A stretch of DNA of 64,000 nucleotides from Oleiagrimonas sp963747595 (GTDB lineage Bacteria > Pseudomonadota > Gammaproteobacteria > Xanthomonadales > Rhodanobacteraceae). Both the position numbers and the translations under genes were made by a program. Below the pieces are notes generated by a model, which was not told the origin of the DNA, did not search any database, and saw only the letters and a program-made list of their open reading frames with translations. The stretch lies in contig CAVVFO010000002.1 in assembly GCA_963747595.1 (NCBI GenBank), forward strand, positions 1,674,001-1,738,000. The letters are read 5' to 3'. Shown here piece after piece: positions 42,919-50,552 of this stretch (positions are counted from its first letter, which is position 1; every line of letters begins with the position of its first letter).

Positions 42919-44388
42919 TTACAGATCCCGCAAGCTCTCTGCGACACCTTCGGAGCCGACATGCAACAGCTTCAGCGTATTGGTGTTGCCGCCGCGGCCT
43001 GTGTGATCGCCGTGGGTGAGGATGACCAGATCTCCTTCCTCCAACTTGCCGAGGGCGAACAGGTGCTGCACGGCGGCGCGGGCCGAGTGCGCCGGATCCA
43101 TGCGGCCGTGCTCGAAGGCGATGGGTTTGACGTCACGCAGCATCAGCATGCGCCGGCGCGCCGGCGCGCTGGGCGAGAGCGCGTAGATGGGCACGGCAAA
43201 GCGATAGCGAGACAGCCACTGCGCCGTCGCGCCGGATTCGGTCAGCGCCACGATGGCGCGCACGCCGACATGCCTGGCCATGAACACGGCCGCCAGGGCG
43301 ATGAACTGGTCGCTGCGGTCCAGATGGTGCGCGCTGAGACTGAAATCGTCGGCCGGCTCGAACTGGCGTTCGGCCCCCAGGCAGATTCGCTTCATGGCCT
43401 GCACGGCGGTATCCGGATGCGCACCCGCGGCGGTTTCCTGCGACAGCATGACCACGTCCGTGCCGTCAATGACGGCATTGGCCACGTCCAGTACCTCGGC
43501 ACGCGTGGGAATGGGCGCCTCGACCATGGATTGCAGCATCTGCGTGGCGGTGATCACGGCGCGGTTGCGCTGCAGCGATTCGCGGATGATCTTTTTCTGC
43601 AGTCCGGGCAACTCGGCATCGCCGATCTCCACGCCCAGGTCGCCGCGCGCCACCATCACCACGTCGGAGGCATCGACAATCTCGCCCAGCACGGGAATGG
43701 CATCGGCACGCTCGATCTTGGACACCAGCGCCGCTTCGCCGCCCGCTTCGCGCAAGAGACGGCGCGCCTCGTGCATGTCCTTGGCGGTGCGCACGAACGA
43801 CACGGCGAGGAAGTCCGCGCCCAGCTCGGCGGCCAGCTTGATGTCGGCGCGATCCTTGTCCGACAGCGCATCGACACTCAGGCCGCCGCCCTGCCGGTTC
43901 AGGCCCTTGCGATTGGACAACCGTCCTGCTGCTTCCACGCGGCAGTGAATTTCCGGCGGCTTCACCTCGACCACCTGCATGGAGACCAGGCCGTCGTCCA
44001 GCAGCAGCATGTCGCCCGCCGACACATCCTGCGGCAATCCGGTATAGCTGCAACCGACCCGGCTGCTGTCACCCGGCGGTGCATCCTCGCGACAATCCAG
44101 AACGAAGGAATCCCCGGACTTCAGTTCCACAGAACCATCAACGAAACGCTCGATGCGGATCTTCGGTCCCTGCAGATCGGCCAACACGCCGACCTCACGC
44201 CCCACCGCATCGGCGGCGGCGCGCACCGCGGCCGCGCGGCGACGATGGTCATCGGGTGTGCCATGCGAGAGGTTCAGCCGCACCACGTCGACGCCGCTTT
44301 CCAGCATCGATTCCAGCATGCCGTCGGCGTCGGTGGCGGGGCCCAGGGTGGCGAGGATCTTGGTGCGGCGGATCTGTGCGGTTGTCAT
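42919..44388 (-). CDS. pyk: Pyruvate kinase
   Basis: 489 residues; starts RRTKILATLGPATDADGMLESMLESGVDVVRLNLSHG and carries the substrate region LADLQGPKIRIERF, the Lys/Glu catalytic segment LVSKIERADAIPVLGEIVDASDVVMVARGDLGVEIG, and TQMLQSMVEAPIPTRAEVLDVANAVIDGTDVVMLSQETAAG. The C-terminal allosteric domain is complete (about 350-485). It converts PEP and ADP to pyruvate and ATP in the cytoplasm. Closest in design to the Escherichia coli PykA branch. The stop lies about 100 bases from the TonB-like gene start, so cotranscription with it and the aldolase is possible. Confidence 0.96.
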   Translation of the reverse strand: MTTAQIRRTKILATLGPATDADGMLESMLESGVDVVRLNLSHGTPDDHRRRAAAVRAAADAVGREVGVLADLQGPKIRIERFVDGSVELKSGDSFVLDCREDAPPGDSSRVGCSYTGLPQDVSAGDMLLLDDGLVSMQVVEVKPPEIHCRVEAAGRLSNRKGLNRQGGGLSVDALSDKDRADIKLAAELGADFLAVSFVRTAKDMHEARRLLREAGGEAALVSKIERADAIPVLGEIVDASDVVMVARGDLGVEIGDAELPGLQKKIIRESLQRNRAVITATQMLQSMVEAPIPTRAEVLDVANAVIDGTDVVMLSQETAAGAHPDTAVQAMKRICLGAERQFEPADDFSLSAHHLDRSDQFIALAAVFMARHVGVRAIVALTESGATAQWLSRYRFAVPIYALSPSAPARRRMLMLRDVKPIAFEHGRMDPAHSARAAVQHLFALGKLEEGDLVILTHGDHTGRGGNTNTLKLLHVGSEGVAESLRDL

Positions 44389-44677
44389 CCCGTGAAAATT
44401 AGCACAGCTGAGGCGATTCGTGGCACCGACGCGCGCCGATCTGGCCCGGGTATATGGCGCGTCTGCATATGGGACACCTCGCGACTCACCATTCCGGTGC
44501 GCAGGACCCGGACGGACCCCGGCGTACGTCCGCGCGCCTGTTCCCGCGCTTGCGCGCAGTCGAGCCCACGCTTTTTCCCAACCGCAGCTGACCGGCCGAC
44601 TGCGATACCGCCACTATTTACGTGTCCTGCATCTTTGCAGGCGCACCCTAGGAGGACATACCGCATGGACATCACCC

Positions 44678-45160
44678 ATGATCGCCCCCGAACACGTTCC
44701 ATACGAACACCAGTATGTCCCCAATCAGCACTGCCCCAACCTGCAGGTCATCTGTGGCGGGCAACCCTCGTCCGATCAACTGGCGGCGTTTGCCAAGGAA
44801 CGTGGCCATACCGTCGTCAACCTGCGCACCGATGACGAGATGGCCACCTTGCGCGGCTGGGATGAAGGACGCGTCGTACGCTCCCTGGGCATGCGCTACG
44901 TGCGCATCCCGGTACGCGACGAAACGGATCTCACGCATGAAGCATGCGTGCAGCTGGGCAAGGCCATGGCACCGGTCGGCGGCGAACCGATCATGGTGCA
45001 TTGCGCCTCCGGTCAGCGCGTCGCGGCACTGATGGCCCTCAAAAGCGTCTGGATTGACCAACAGCCGATCGAGGTGGCTTTGCAGATCGGCCGCGATGCA
45101 GGCCTGGACAGGATGGAGCCGCAGGTTCAAAAAATGCTCAACGAGCACCATGAGGCATAA
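44678..45160 (+). CDS. DUF442/dual-specificity-phosphatase-like protein
   Basis: 160 residues from the first in-frame ATG at 44678. The active-site loop HCASGQR matches the Cys-x5-Arg of cysteine phosphatases; the N-terminal part (ICGGQPSSDQLAAFAKERGHTVVNLRTDDE) is typical of the DUF442/Blh family. A good ribosome site (GGAGGA at 44651) serves an ATG at 44665 that is out of frame with the protein; removing one C from the run at 44685-44689 would join them and give MDITHDRPEHVPYEHQ. So the start is uncertain: either translation begins at 44678 with a distant ribosome site, or there is a one-base change here. Relatives act in biofilm or sulfide pathways; no partner gene is adjacent. Confidence 0.75.
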   Translation: MIAPEHVPYEHQYVPNQHCPNLQVICGGQPSSDQLAAFAKERGHTVVNLRTDDEMATLRGWDEGRVVRSLGMRYVRIPVRDETDLTHEACVQLGKAMAPVGGEPIMVHCASGQRVAALMALKSVWIDQQPIEVALQIGRDAGLDRMEPQVQKMLNEHHEA

Positions 45161-45352
45161 GCGTGCGTGAGTCGGCCGGACGTTCACGCTACCATTGAGG
45201 GCCGCAAGCCCTGTAGCGAGTTCCAGCCACCCGTCGCCTTTCCTTCTTGCGGTTTTTTTCGCTGCAAGCGGCGTAGAGCCTTCAAGGGGGCGGAATGGCG
45301 TGAACCACTGCATGCTTGACACATATTCCTACGCAATGGAGGACGCTGACCC

Positions 45353-46366
45353 ATGACCATCAAGGTCGCCATCAACGGCTACGGCCGCATCGGCCGCAAC
45401 ATCCTGCGTGCCCTGTACGAATCCGGTCGCAACAGCGACATCCAGATCGTGGCCATCAACGATCTGGGCGACGCCGAGACCAACGCCCATCTGACCCAGT
45501 ACGACACCGCGCACGGCAAGTTCCCCGGCACCGTGAGCGTCGAGGGCGGAGACCTGGTGGTCAACGGCGACCACATCCGCGTGTGCGCCGAGCGCGATCC
45601 CGCCAAGTTGCCCTGGGGCGAACTGGGCGTGGACGTGGTGGCCGAATGCACCGGATTGTTCAAGACCAAGGAAAAGGCCTCGGCCCATCTGCAGGCGGGC
45701 GCCGGCAAGGTGATCATTTCCGCGCCGGGCGGCAAGGACGTGGACGGCACCTTCGTCTACGGGGTCAATCACGACCAGCTGACGGCCGAGCACAAGGTCA
45801 TCTCCAATGCCAGCTGCACCACCAACTGCCTGGCGCCGCTGGCCAAGGTGCTCAATGACGCCATCGGCATCAAACACGGCCTGATGACCACCGTGCATTC
45901 GTATACCAACGACCAGGTTCTCACCGACGTCTATCACTCCGACCTGCGCCGCGCGCGCTCGGCCACGCACAGCCAGATCCCCACCAAGACGGGCGCAGCG
46001 GCGGCGGTCGGCCTGGTGCTGCCGGAGCTCAACGGCAAGCTGGACGGCTTCGCCCTGCGCGTGCCGACCATCAATGTGTCGGTGGTCGATCTGACGTTCG
46101 TGGCCAGTCGCGCCACCAGCAAGGATGAAATCGACAGCGTCGTGGCCAAGGCCGCCGAGGGTGCGCTGAAGGGCATTCTGGCGGTCAACACCAAGCCGCT
46201 GGTGTCCGTCGACTTCAACCACGACCCGGCCTCGTCCACCTACGATGCCACGCAGACCCGCGTCATGGACGGCACCATGGTCAAGGTGCTGTCCTGGTAC
46301 GACAACGAGTGGGGGTTCTCCAACCGCATGCTGGACATGATCGAAGTGCTGGCGAACGCCGATTAG
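45353..46366 (+). CDS. gap: Glyceraldehyde-3-phosphate dehydrogenase
   Basis: 337 residues with the NAD-binding start IKVAINGYGRIGRNILRALYES and the catalytic Cys in SNASCTTNCLAPLAKVLND. The C-terminal half contains SATHSQIPTKTGAAAAVGLVLPELNGKLDGFALRVPTINVSVVDL and ends WYDNEWGFSNRMLDMIEVL. It oxidises and phosphorylates glyceraldehyde-3-phosphate in glycolysis. The ATG at 45353 follows AATGGAGGAC. It faces away from pyk and aldolase; a terminator pair follows. The 190 bases before it hold nothing recognisable. Confidence 0.97.
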   Translation: MTIKVAINGYGRIGRNILRALYESGRNSDIQIVAINDLGDAETNAHLTQYDTAHGKFPGTVSVEGGDLVVNGDHIRVCAERDPAKLPWGELGVDVVAECTGLFKTKEKASAHLQAGAGKVIISAPGGKDVDGTFVYGVNHDQLTAEHKVISNASCTTNCLAPLAKVLNDAIGIKHGLMTTVHSYTNDQVLTDVYHSDLRRARSATHSQIPTKTGAAAAVGLVLPELNGKLDGFALRVPTINVSVVDLTFVASRATSKDEIDSVVAKAAEGALKGILAVNTKPLVSVDFNHDPASSTYDATQTRVMDGTMVKVLSWYDNEWGFSNRMLDMIEVLANAD

Positions 46367-46381
46367 ATGAGCAGAGGCATG

Positions 46382-46407
46382 GCACGGGCAATTCGCGTTG
46401 CCCGTGC
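46382..46407 (+). terminator. Hairpin after gap
   Basis: GCACGGGCA and TGCCCGTGC form a 9-bp stem with an eight-base loop, followed by AAAAGC rather than T. Likely part of the gap 3' end, upstream of the stronger terminator at 46423. Confidence 0.55.
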
Positions 46408-46422
46408 AAAAGCGTAAAGTAA

Positions 46423-46465
46423 AAAAACCCGCATGTATGAGGGGGTGCGGGTTTTTCTTTTTTTC
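46423..46465. terminator. Rho-independent terminator, probably bidirectional
   Basis: AAAAACCCGCA (46423-46433) pairs with TGCGGGTTTTT (46446-46456); the stem is flanked by A's on one side and CTTTTTTT on the other. It ends the gap transcript. Confidence 0.88.
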
Positions 46466-46500
46466 GATCAACGCTGCATGCACTGATTGGGGAGCTCATC

Positions 46501-47388
46501 ATGCGCAAGGGAATATGTCTGCTGACAGCTTGCGGCCTGTTTTTCATGGCCGCCTCAAGCGTTGCCGCCGATCACGGATCGACACCTGCTGCTGCATTCA
46601 ACAAGAACGGGTTCGATCCCCGCATGCTGAATGCCTCCGTCCCCGAGGCCACGCGCCTGAAACTGTTTTCCCACATCATCGACCTGGCCAACGAGGGGCA
46701 GGTTCGCGCCCAGGATCTCGCCGGCACGCTGTACTGGAAAGGGTCCGATGTCTCCGGATCCCCCGTTGACCAGGATCTGAAGCAGGCGCGCACGCTGCTC
46801 GAGAATGCCGCGATCCACGGCGACGCCCTCGCCATGGCAAAACTGGGTGAGCTGGAACTGCAGTCCGGTCGCACGCTGCAGGCCATGATCTGGGCGCAGA
46901 TGTATGCGCGTTACGTCGCCCCCATGGCGCATCAGCGCAGTGTGCACAGATATAAAGCCGCTTACGCATCCGATCTGGTGCAACGCATCATCAAGGCAGG
47001 TGGCAAGATCGATGCCGCTGTCAAAAAGGATGTCAGTGCCTTGGTAAACCGCTACGACGAGCAGATCCGCAGTGACTTCCATGCATACAGACAGGAACGC
47101 AGACACGGCAACCCGCGCCTGATCTCGCCCCCCATTGGCAATGTTCCGATGCACAAAGTCGATCTGAATGGTGTGGCGGAATACATGGTGGCATTCGATC
47201 CCGCCGGGATGCCCGGAAAGGTATGGCTGCTGGCCTCCTATCCCACCCCGGAGATGGACAAGGTGCTGCGCTCGCATCTAACGCAGGTACGCGCCAACCC
47301 GGTTGCTTCCGGTTCCGGCATGCGCTATCTGCGCATACCCGTCGTCCACGATGCAGAAAGGTTCCGGGCGTTGCGCCCGGTGCACTGA
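46501..47388 (+). CDS. Exported Sel1-repeat-like protein of unknown function
   Basis: 295 residues. Signal peptide GICLLTACGLFFMAASSVAA. The first half (about 55-140) has paired helices of Sel1/TPR-like type (IIDLANEGQVRAQDLAGTLYWKGSDVSG, ARTLLENAAIHGDALAMAKLGELELQSG). The second half, ending YLRIPVVHDAERFRAL, has a beta-rich VAEYMVAFDPAGMPGKVWLLASYPTPEMDKVL segment. A degraded relative lies at 47668. It is followed directly by a fragment of the lipase gene that also exists intact at 48567, so lipase and Sel1-like genes were duplicated together. Periplasmic Sel1-like proteins are known as immunity partners of some phospholipase effectors; whether this is one is speculation. Confidence 0.75.
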   Translation: MRKGICLLTACGLFFMAASSVAADHGSTPAAAFNKNGFDPRMLNASVPEATRLKLFSHIIDLANEGQVRAQDLAGTLYWKGSDVSGSPVDQDLKQARTLLENAAIHGDALAMAKLGELELQSGRTLQAMIWAQMYARYVAPMAHQRSVHRYKAAYASDLVQRIIKAGGKIDAAVKKDVSALVNRYDEQIRSDFHAYRQERRHGNPRLISPPIGNVPMHKVDLNGVAEYMVAFDPAGMPGKVWLLASYPTPEMDKVLRSHLTQVRANPVASGSGMRYLRIPVVHDAERFRALRPVH

Positions 47389-47445
47389 CCGGCATGCCGG
47401 CAGCGGCGTTCCGGCACCCCCAACCGGGCTGATCAGACTACGGAC

Positions 47446-47625
47446 ATGATGGCCATTGCCCTCATCCGCGGCATCGGCGGCTCGCGACTCTTCGACGTCT
47501 ATCCCCACGCACCGACCGGCGCGATGAAGCCGGAGGACGTGATCGGCGGCAACGTCATCGGCCCCCTCTACAATCAACTGATCGACAAGCTGCGCCCCCG
47601 GCAGCACTCGCACCCGTGGCACCTG
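47446..47625 (+). pseudogene. 5' fragment of LCAT-like lipase gene
   Basis: The first ~60 codons (MAIALIRGIGGSRLFDVYP...EDVIGGNVI-GPLYNQLIDKLR) repeat the start of the intact lipase at 48567 (MAIVFIPGIKGSRLVDAYP...EDMIGGNVIE...YLYNRLIDKLR). About 30 codons are missing between NVI and the LYN block; in the intact gene the lost segment is bounded by short ATCG direct repeats, consistent with a slippage deletion. After about 47610 the similarity ends. The catalytic Ser region is absent, so this is a remnant. Confidence 0.75.
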
Positions 47626-47667
47626 GATCCCGGGGGCGCTTGCGGTCGGATTCGGCCGCGAGCGCTG

Positions 47668-48475
47668 ATGGCCGCCGGCCGCACCAGGAGATGGGCGGAG
47701 CCCGCACGAGCGTGGACCTGGCTCGTTCTGACATTGGCTGTGTATATCGCATGCGTGTGCGCACCCTCACGTGCGGCTGCCCCCGCAGGGCTCCGCGGCC
47801 AGCAACTGGCTCGCATGTTCGCTGCATCCACCCCGCCGGAGGAACGCCAGCACTTGTTCAAGCTGGAACGAGCCGCTGCCCTGGGGGGGCGATAGCGGCG
47901 CCCAATACCTTGTCGGCTCGCTCTACCATGCCGGACATGCCGTTGGCGGCGGTCTCGTCAAGCGCGACCTTTCCGAGGCCGCCAAGTTACTCAGCAATGC
48001 GGCAATTGGCGGACACATCTGGGCCATTGCGAAAATGGCCGAAATCCGGCATGGACGCGGCCACGCCATGTCGGCTGTCATCTGGGCCCAGACCTTCGCT
48101 TTTTATTCCGGCACCATGAAGGCAAGTGCAAATGACAAGCGCCGCGACGGATGCACAGATTCGCGCCGGCAGAAAACATCATCCCGGGAAGATGAGTCTG
48201 TTGTATCCGACACAAGTACGGCATTTCAAATTTCCCCGGCCGGACATTTCCGATTTCATCGCAGGCCCCAGCATCTGCGATTTTTTCCTGAGCTTCGATA
48301 CGACCGGCCATGTGGAGCACGCCTGGCTGTTTGATGCGACCCCGCACCCGCGCACCAGCCGCGCCATGCATGCCTATGCCATGCGGATCCGGGCGAATCG
48401 GGCCACGTCCGGCGCGTGGGCACACTATGCAACAGCGCTCCTCATGGCGGGCACGAACCGCCATCAGCTGCGGTG
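47668..48475 (+). pseudogene. Frameshifted copy of the Sel1-like gene
   Basis: Starts with a basic segment and export signal (WTWLVLTLAVYIACVCAPSRAAA), then matches the gene at 46501 in pieces spread over several frames. The first frame stops at 47894 just after a run of seven G (47883-47889); with six G it continues as DSGAQYLVGSLYHAGHAVGGG...SEAAKLLSNAAIGGHIWAIAKMAEIRHGRG. A second shift near 48130 leads to DAQIRAG...GPSICDFFLSFDTTGHVEHAWLFDATPHPRTS, equivalent to the end of the intact protein. A helical stretch of about 45 residues between them is missing. Decay is the simplest reading; a switchable G-tract is less likely because of the second lesion. Confidence 0.75.
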
Positions 48476-48566
48476 ACGCCTGCGCCGACTCGTTTTGCGC
48501 GCGTTCGAGCATGCTCGCGCCCGTTTACCATATGATTCAGCTTCCCATTGCATCGCGTGGATCCGC

Positions 48567-49745
48567 ATGGCCATCGTCTTCATTCCCGGCATCAAGGGCT
48601 CGCGTCTGGTGGACGCCTACCCCACGGGCTGGCCGGTGCGCTGGAGTCTGGAGGACATGATCGGCGGCAACGTCATCGAGAACCCGCTGGACATGGCGCT
48701 GACGCATGGCCGCTATGATGCACAGGACGGGCACTGGATGCGGCCGGGCCACGCCATCGGCTATCTCTACAACCGGCTGATCGACAAGCTGCGTGCATGG
48801 CAGAAGCCGCAACCACTGTACGTGTACCCTTACGACTGGCGCCAGCCGCTGGAGATCTCCGCAGCGCAGCTGGTCCGCATGCTCGAAGACATCCAGGGGC
48901 GCGAGCAGACGGCCGGGCGCAGCAGGGAACTGTCGTTCGTCACCCACAGCATGGGGGGCCTGCTGCTGCGTTCCGCGCTGGGGCTGCGGGATCGACGCGC
49001 ACCGTTTCGCGACGTGCATCGCATCGTCTTCATCGCGCCGCCGTTTCGCGGCTCCATCGGCGCGCCCTATGCCCTGGTGGCAGGCGAGCGCGAGGGCCTG
49101 TTCAGTTCCGACGAAGACTCGCGCCGGCTTGCCCGCACGTTCCCCTCCGTGTATCAGATGACGCCCTCATGGATCCAGGCCGCGGTGGACAGCGACGGCC
49201 ACGCCCTGGACCTGTTCAAGCCGATCCACTGGCAAGCCAACGTGCGTGATGGCGACGAGTTCCACGCCGGCTTCCTGCACGAGGCCGAGGCCTTCGTGCG
49301 CGGCAACGGCAAATCGCGACAGGCCCGCAGCGCGGCGCCCATGCTCGGCGACCGCACCCTGGCCGCCCACGCCGATCGGATCCTTATCCTGTGCGGCGTC
49401 GGCCATCCCACGCCGGACCGGCTGCCGGTGCAGACCGCCAACGTGCGCAACCCGAACTGGTTCGATTTCGCCGGCGCGCGCATCACCCCGCACGGCGACG
49501 GTACGGTGCCGATGGTCAGTGCGGCGGTGAAGGGCGTGACGCTGGCCGCCTTCGAACACACGTCGGAACATGCCCTGCTGTGCCGTGAGGAACGCGTGGT
49601 CAATCTGGTCTCGATGTGGCTGGAAGGCAAGAAGGCCCTGAAGATGACCCGCCGCAACCCTCAACACGGCGTGGAACGCAGTCGCCGCGAGTGGTTTCCG
49701 CCATGGGATGGCGATACCGACAGTCTGGCCGGGCACATCGCCTGA
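48567..49745 (+). CDS. LCAT-like alpha/beta-hydrolase (lipase/acyltransferase)
   Basis: 392 residues from the ATG at 48567. AIVFIPGIKGSRL is the LCAT-family oxyanion region, YVYPYDWRQ the next conserved block, and the nucleophile elbow is VTHSMGGLLLRSALG with Ser at the centre (about residue 133). A late GDGTVPMVSA carries the likely catalytic Asp and FEHTSEHALL the His. No signal peptide, and no XVIPCD-type C-terminal secretion domain was seen. The family hydrolyses phospholipids or transfers acyl chains. A broken copy of its 5' end precedes it at 47446, interleaved with Sel1-like genes. Role could be lipid turnover or an antibacterial effector; the sequence does not decide. Confidence 0.85.
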   Translation: MAIVFIPGIKGSRLVDAYPTGWPVRWSLEDMIGGNVIENPLDMALTHGRYDAQDGHWMRPGHAIGYLYNRLIDKLRAWQKPQPLYVYPYDWRQPLEISAAQLVRMLEDIQGREQTAGRSRELSFVTHSMGGLLLRSALGLRDRRAPFRDVHRIVFIAPPFRGSIGAPYALVAGEREGLFSSDEDSRRLARTFPSVYQMTPSWIQAAVDSDGHALDLFKPIHWQANVRDGDEFHAGFLHEAEAFVRGNGKSRQARSAAPMLGDRTLAAHADRILILCGVGHPTPDRLPVQTANVRNPNWFDFAGARITPHGDGTVPMVSAAVKGVTLAAFEHTSEHALLCREERVVNLVSMWLEGKKALKMTRRNPQHGVERSRREWFPPWDGDTDSLAGHIA

Positions 49746-49777
49746 TCCAGGTCATCGGGGAATGCGGAATTGTGCGG

Positions 49778-49795
49778 CATCATGCATGCATGATG
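49778..49795. promoter_or_regulatory. 18-bp perfect palindrome over the haemoglobin start codon
   Basis: CATCATGCATGCATGATG is its own reverse complement and contains the proposed ATG (49790). The ATGCAT core resembles NsrR-type nitric-oxide operators, which would suit a globin next to an NO reductase, but the known motif is longer and the match is partial. Confidence 0.4.
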
Positions 49796-50233
49796 CGATC
49801 CGATGCATGCAGCACTCACCGCGCCGGTCTCGACCGGGAGGCACTGGCCATGCTGGTCGAGCATTTCTATGCGCGTGTCCGCGCGGATGCCCTGCTGGGC
49901 CCGGTCTTCGCCGAGGCCATCGATGATTGGGACGCACACCTGGCGCGGCTGACCGATTTCTGGTGCAGCGTCGCCCTGCGGGAGGGCTGCTTTCGTGGCA
50001 ATCCGATGGCACGGCACGCGTCGCTGCCGATCGGCAACGCCCATTTCTCGCGCTGGCTGCAGCTGTGGCGGGACACCGCCGGCGACCTGCTGCCGGCACC
50101 GGCGGCCGCGCACATGATCACCCTGGCCGATCGCATCGGCCACGGGCTGAAACTGGGTCTGGGCCTGCAACCGCGCGGACGCGACCTGGGCACGCCACTG
50201 GCCGGGCGGCTGTCGCCGGAACGAGGCGGGTGA
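49790..50233 (+). CDS. Group III truncated haemoglobin
   Basis: 147 residues from the ATG at 49790 (49793 also possible); the frame is open further upstream, overlapping the lipase gene. The globin helices include LAMLVEHFYARVRADALLGPVFAEAI, the distal-side FWCSVALREGCFRGNPMARHASLP and the proximal His region HFSRWLQLWRDTA, the pattern of group III (trHbP) globins. Such proteins bind O2 or NO and are often expressed at low oxygen. The quinol NO reductase follows 320 bases downstream on the same strand, so a part in NO handling is likely. The start lies within a perfect palindrome. Confidence 0.85.
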   Translation: MMRSDACSTHRAGLDREALAMLVEHFYARVRADALLGPVFAEAIDDWDAHLARLTDFWCSVALREGCFRGNPMARHASLPIGNAHFSRWLQLWRDTAGDLLPAPAAAHMITLADRIGHGLKLGLGLQPRGRDLGTPLAGRLSPERGG

Positions 50234-50552
50234 TCCCGCCTCGCCATCCCGCATCCGCCACACGCCGAGGCCGCCGGGCCGCCGCCGCGGTTCCCGATTC
50301 GCTGCAGTGCCGCAGCGCAGCGGGCTGCCGCCGTGATGCGGCAAGCAGCTCCGCCATGGCATCGCTCCTCCGGATCGAGCCCCGATGGCCGATGCGTGCG
50401 CGGCCGGCCCGATCTGCATCAGCCGGAGGAGCGTCCGCCGCGGCATGCTGCGAACCGCCGGATTTTTGTGGGGCCGGCTTGACCTGGATCAGCCGCTGCG
50501 CCGCGGCCACTGCCTAGGATGGCGACGTCTCCACCGCAGCCAGGAACGCAGC
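50234..50552. other. Intergenic region upstream of the NO reductase
   Basis: About 319 bases, no gene. It carries the FNR-type box at 50479-50492 and probably the norB promoter. Nothing else recognised. Confidence 0.6.
50479..50492. promoter_or_regulatory. FNR/DNR-type box upstream of norB
   Basis: TTGAC-CTGG-ATCAG matches the FNR consensus TTGAT-N4-ATCAA at 8 of 10 positions, centred about 67 bases before the norB start. An fnr gene lies 2.4 kb downstream. Confidence 0.6.

Noticed and set aside
42961..44835. 624-codon frame opposite pyruvate kinase
   Set aside because: Shadow of pyk continuing into the DUF442 leader; His/Gln/Arg-rich without domain.
48567..49745. Lipase as a Xanthomonas-type T4SS effector
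   Set aside because: The C-terminus shows no XVIPCD-like domain, and no T4SS gene is in the window; kept only as a general effector possibility.
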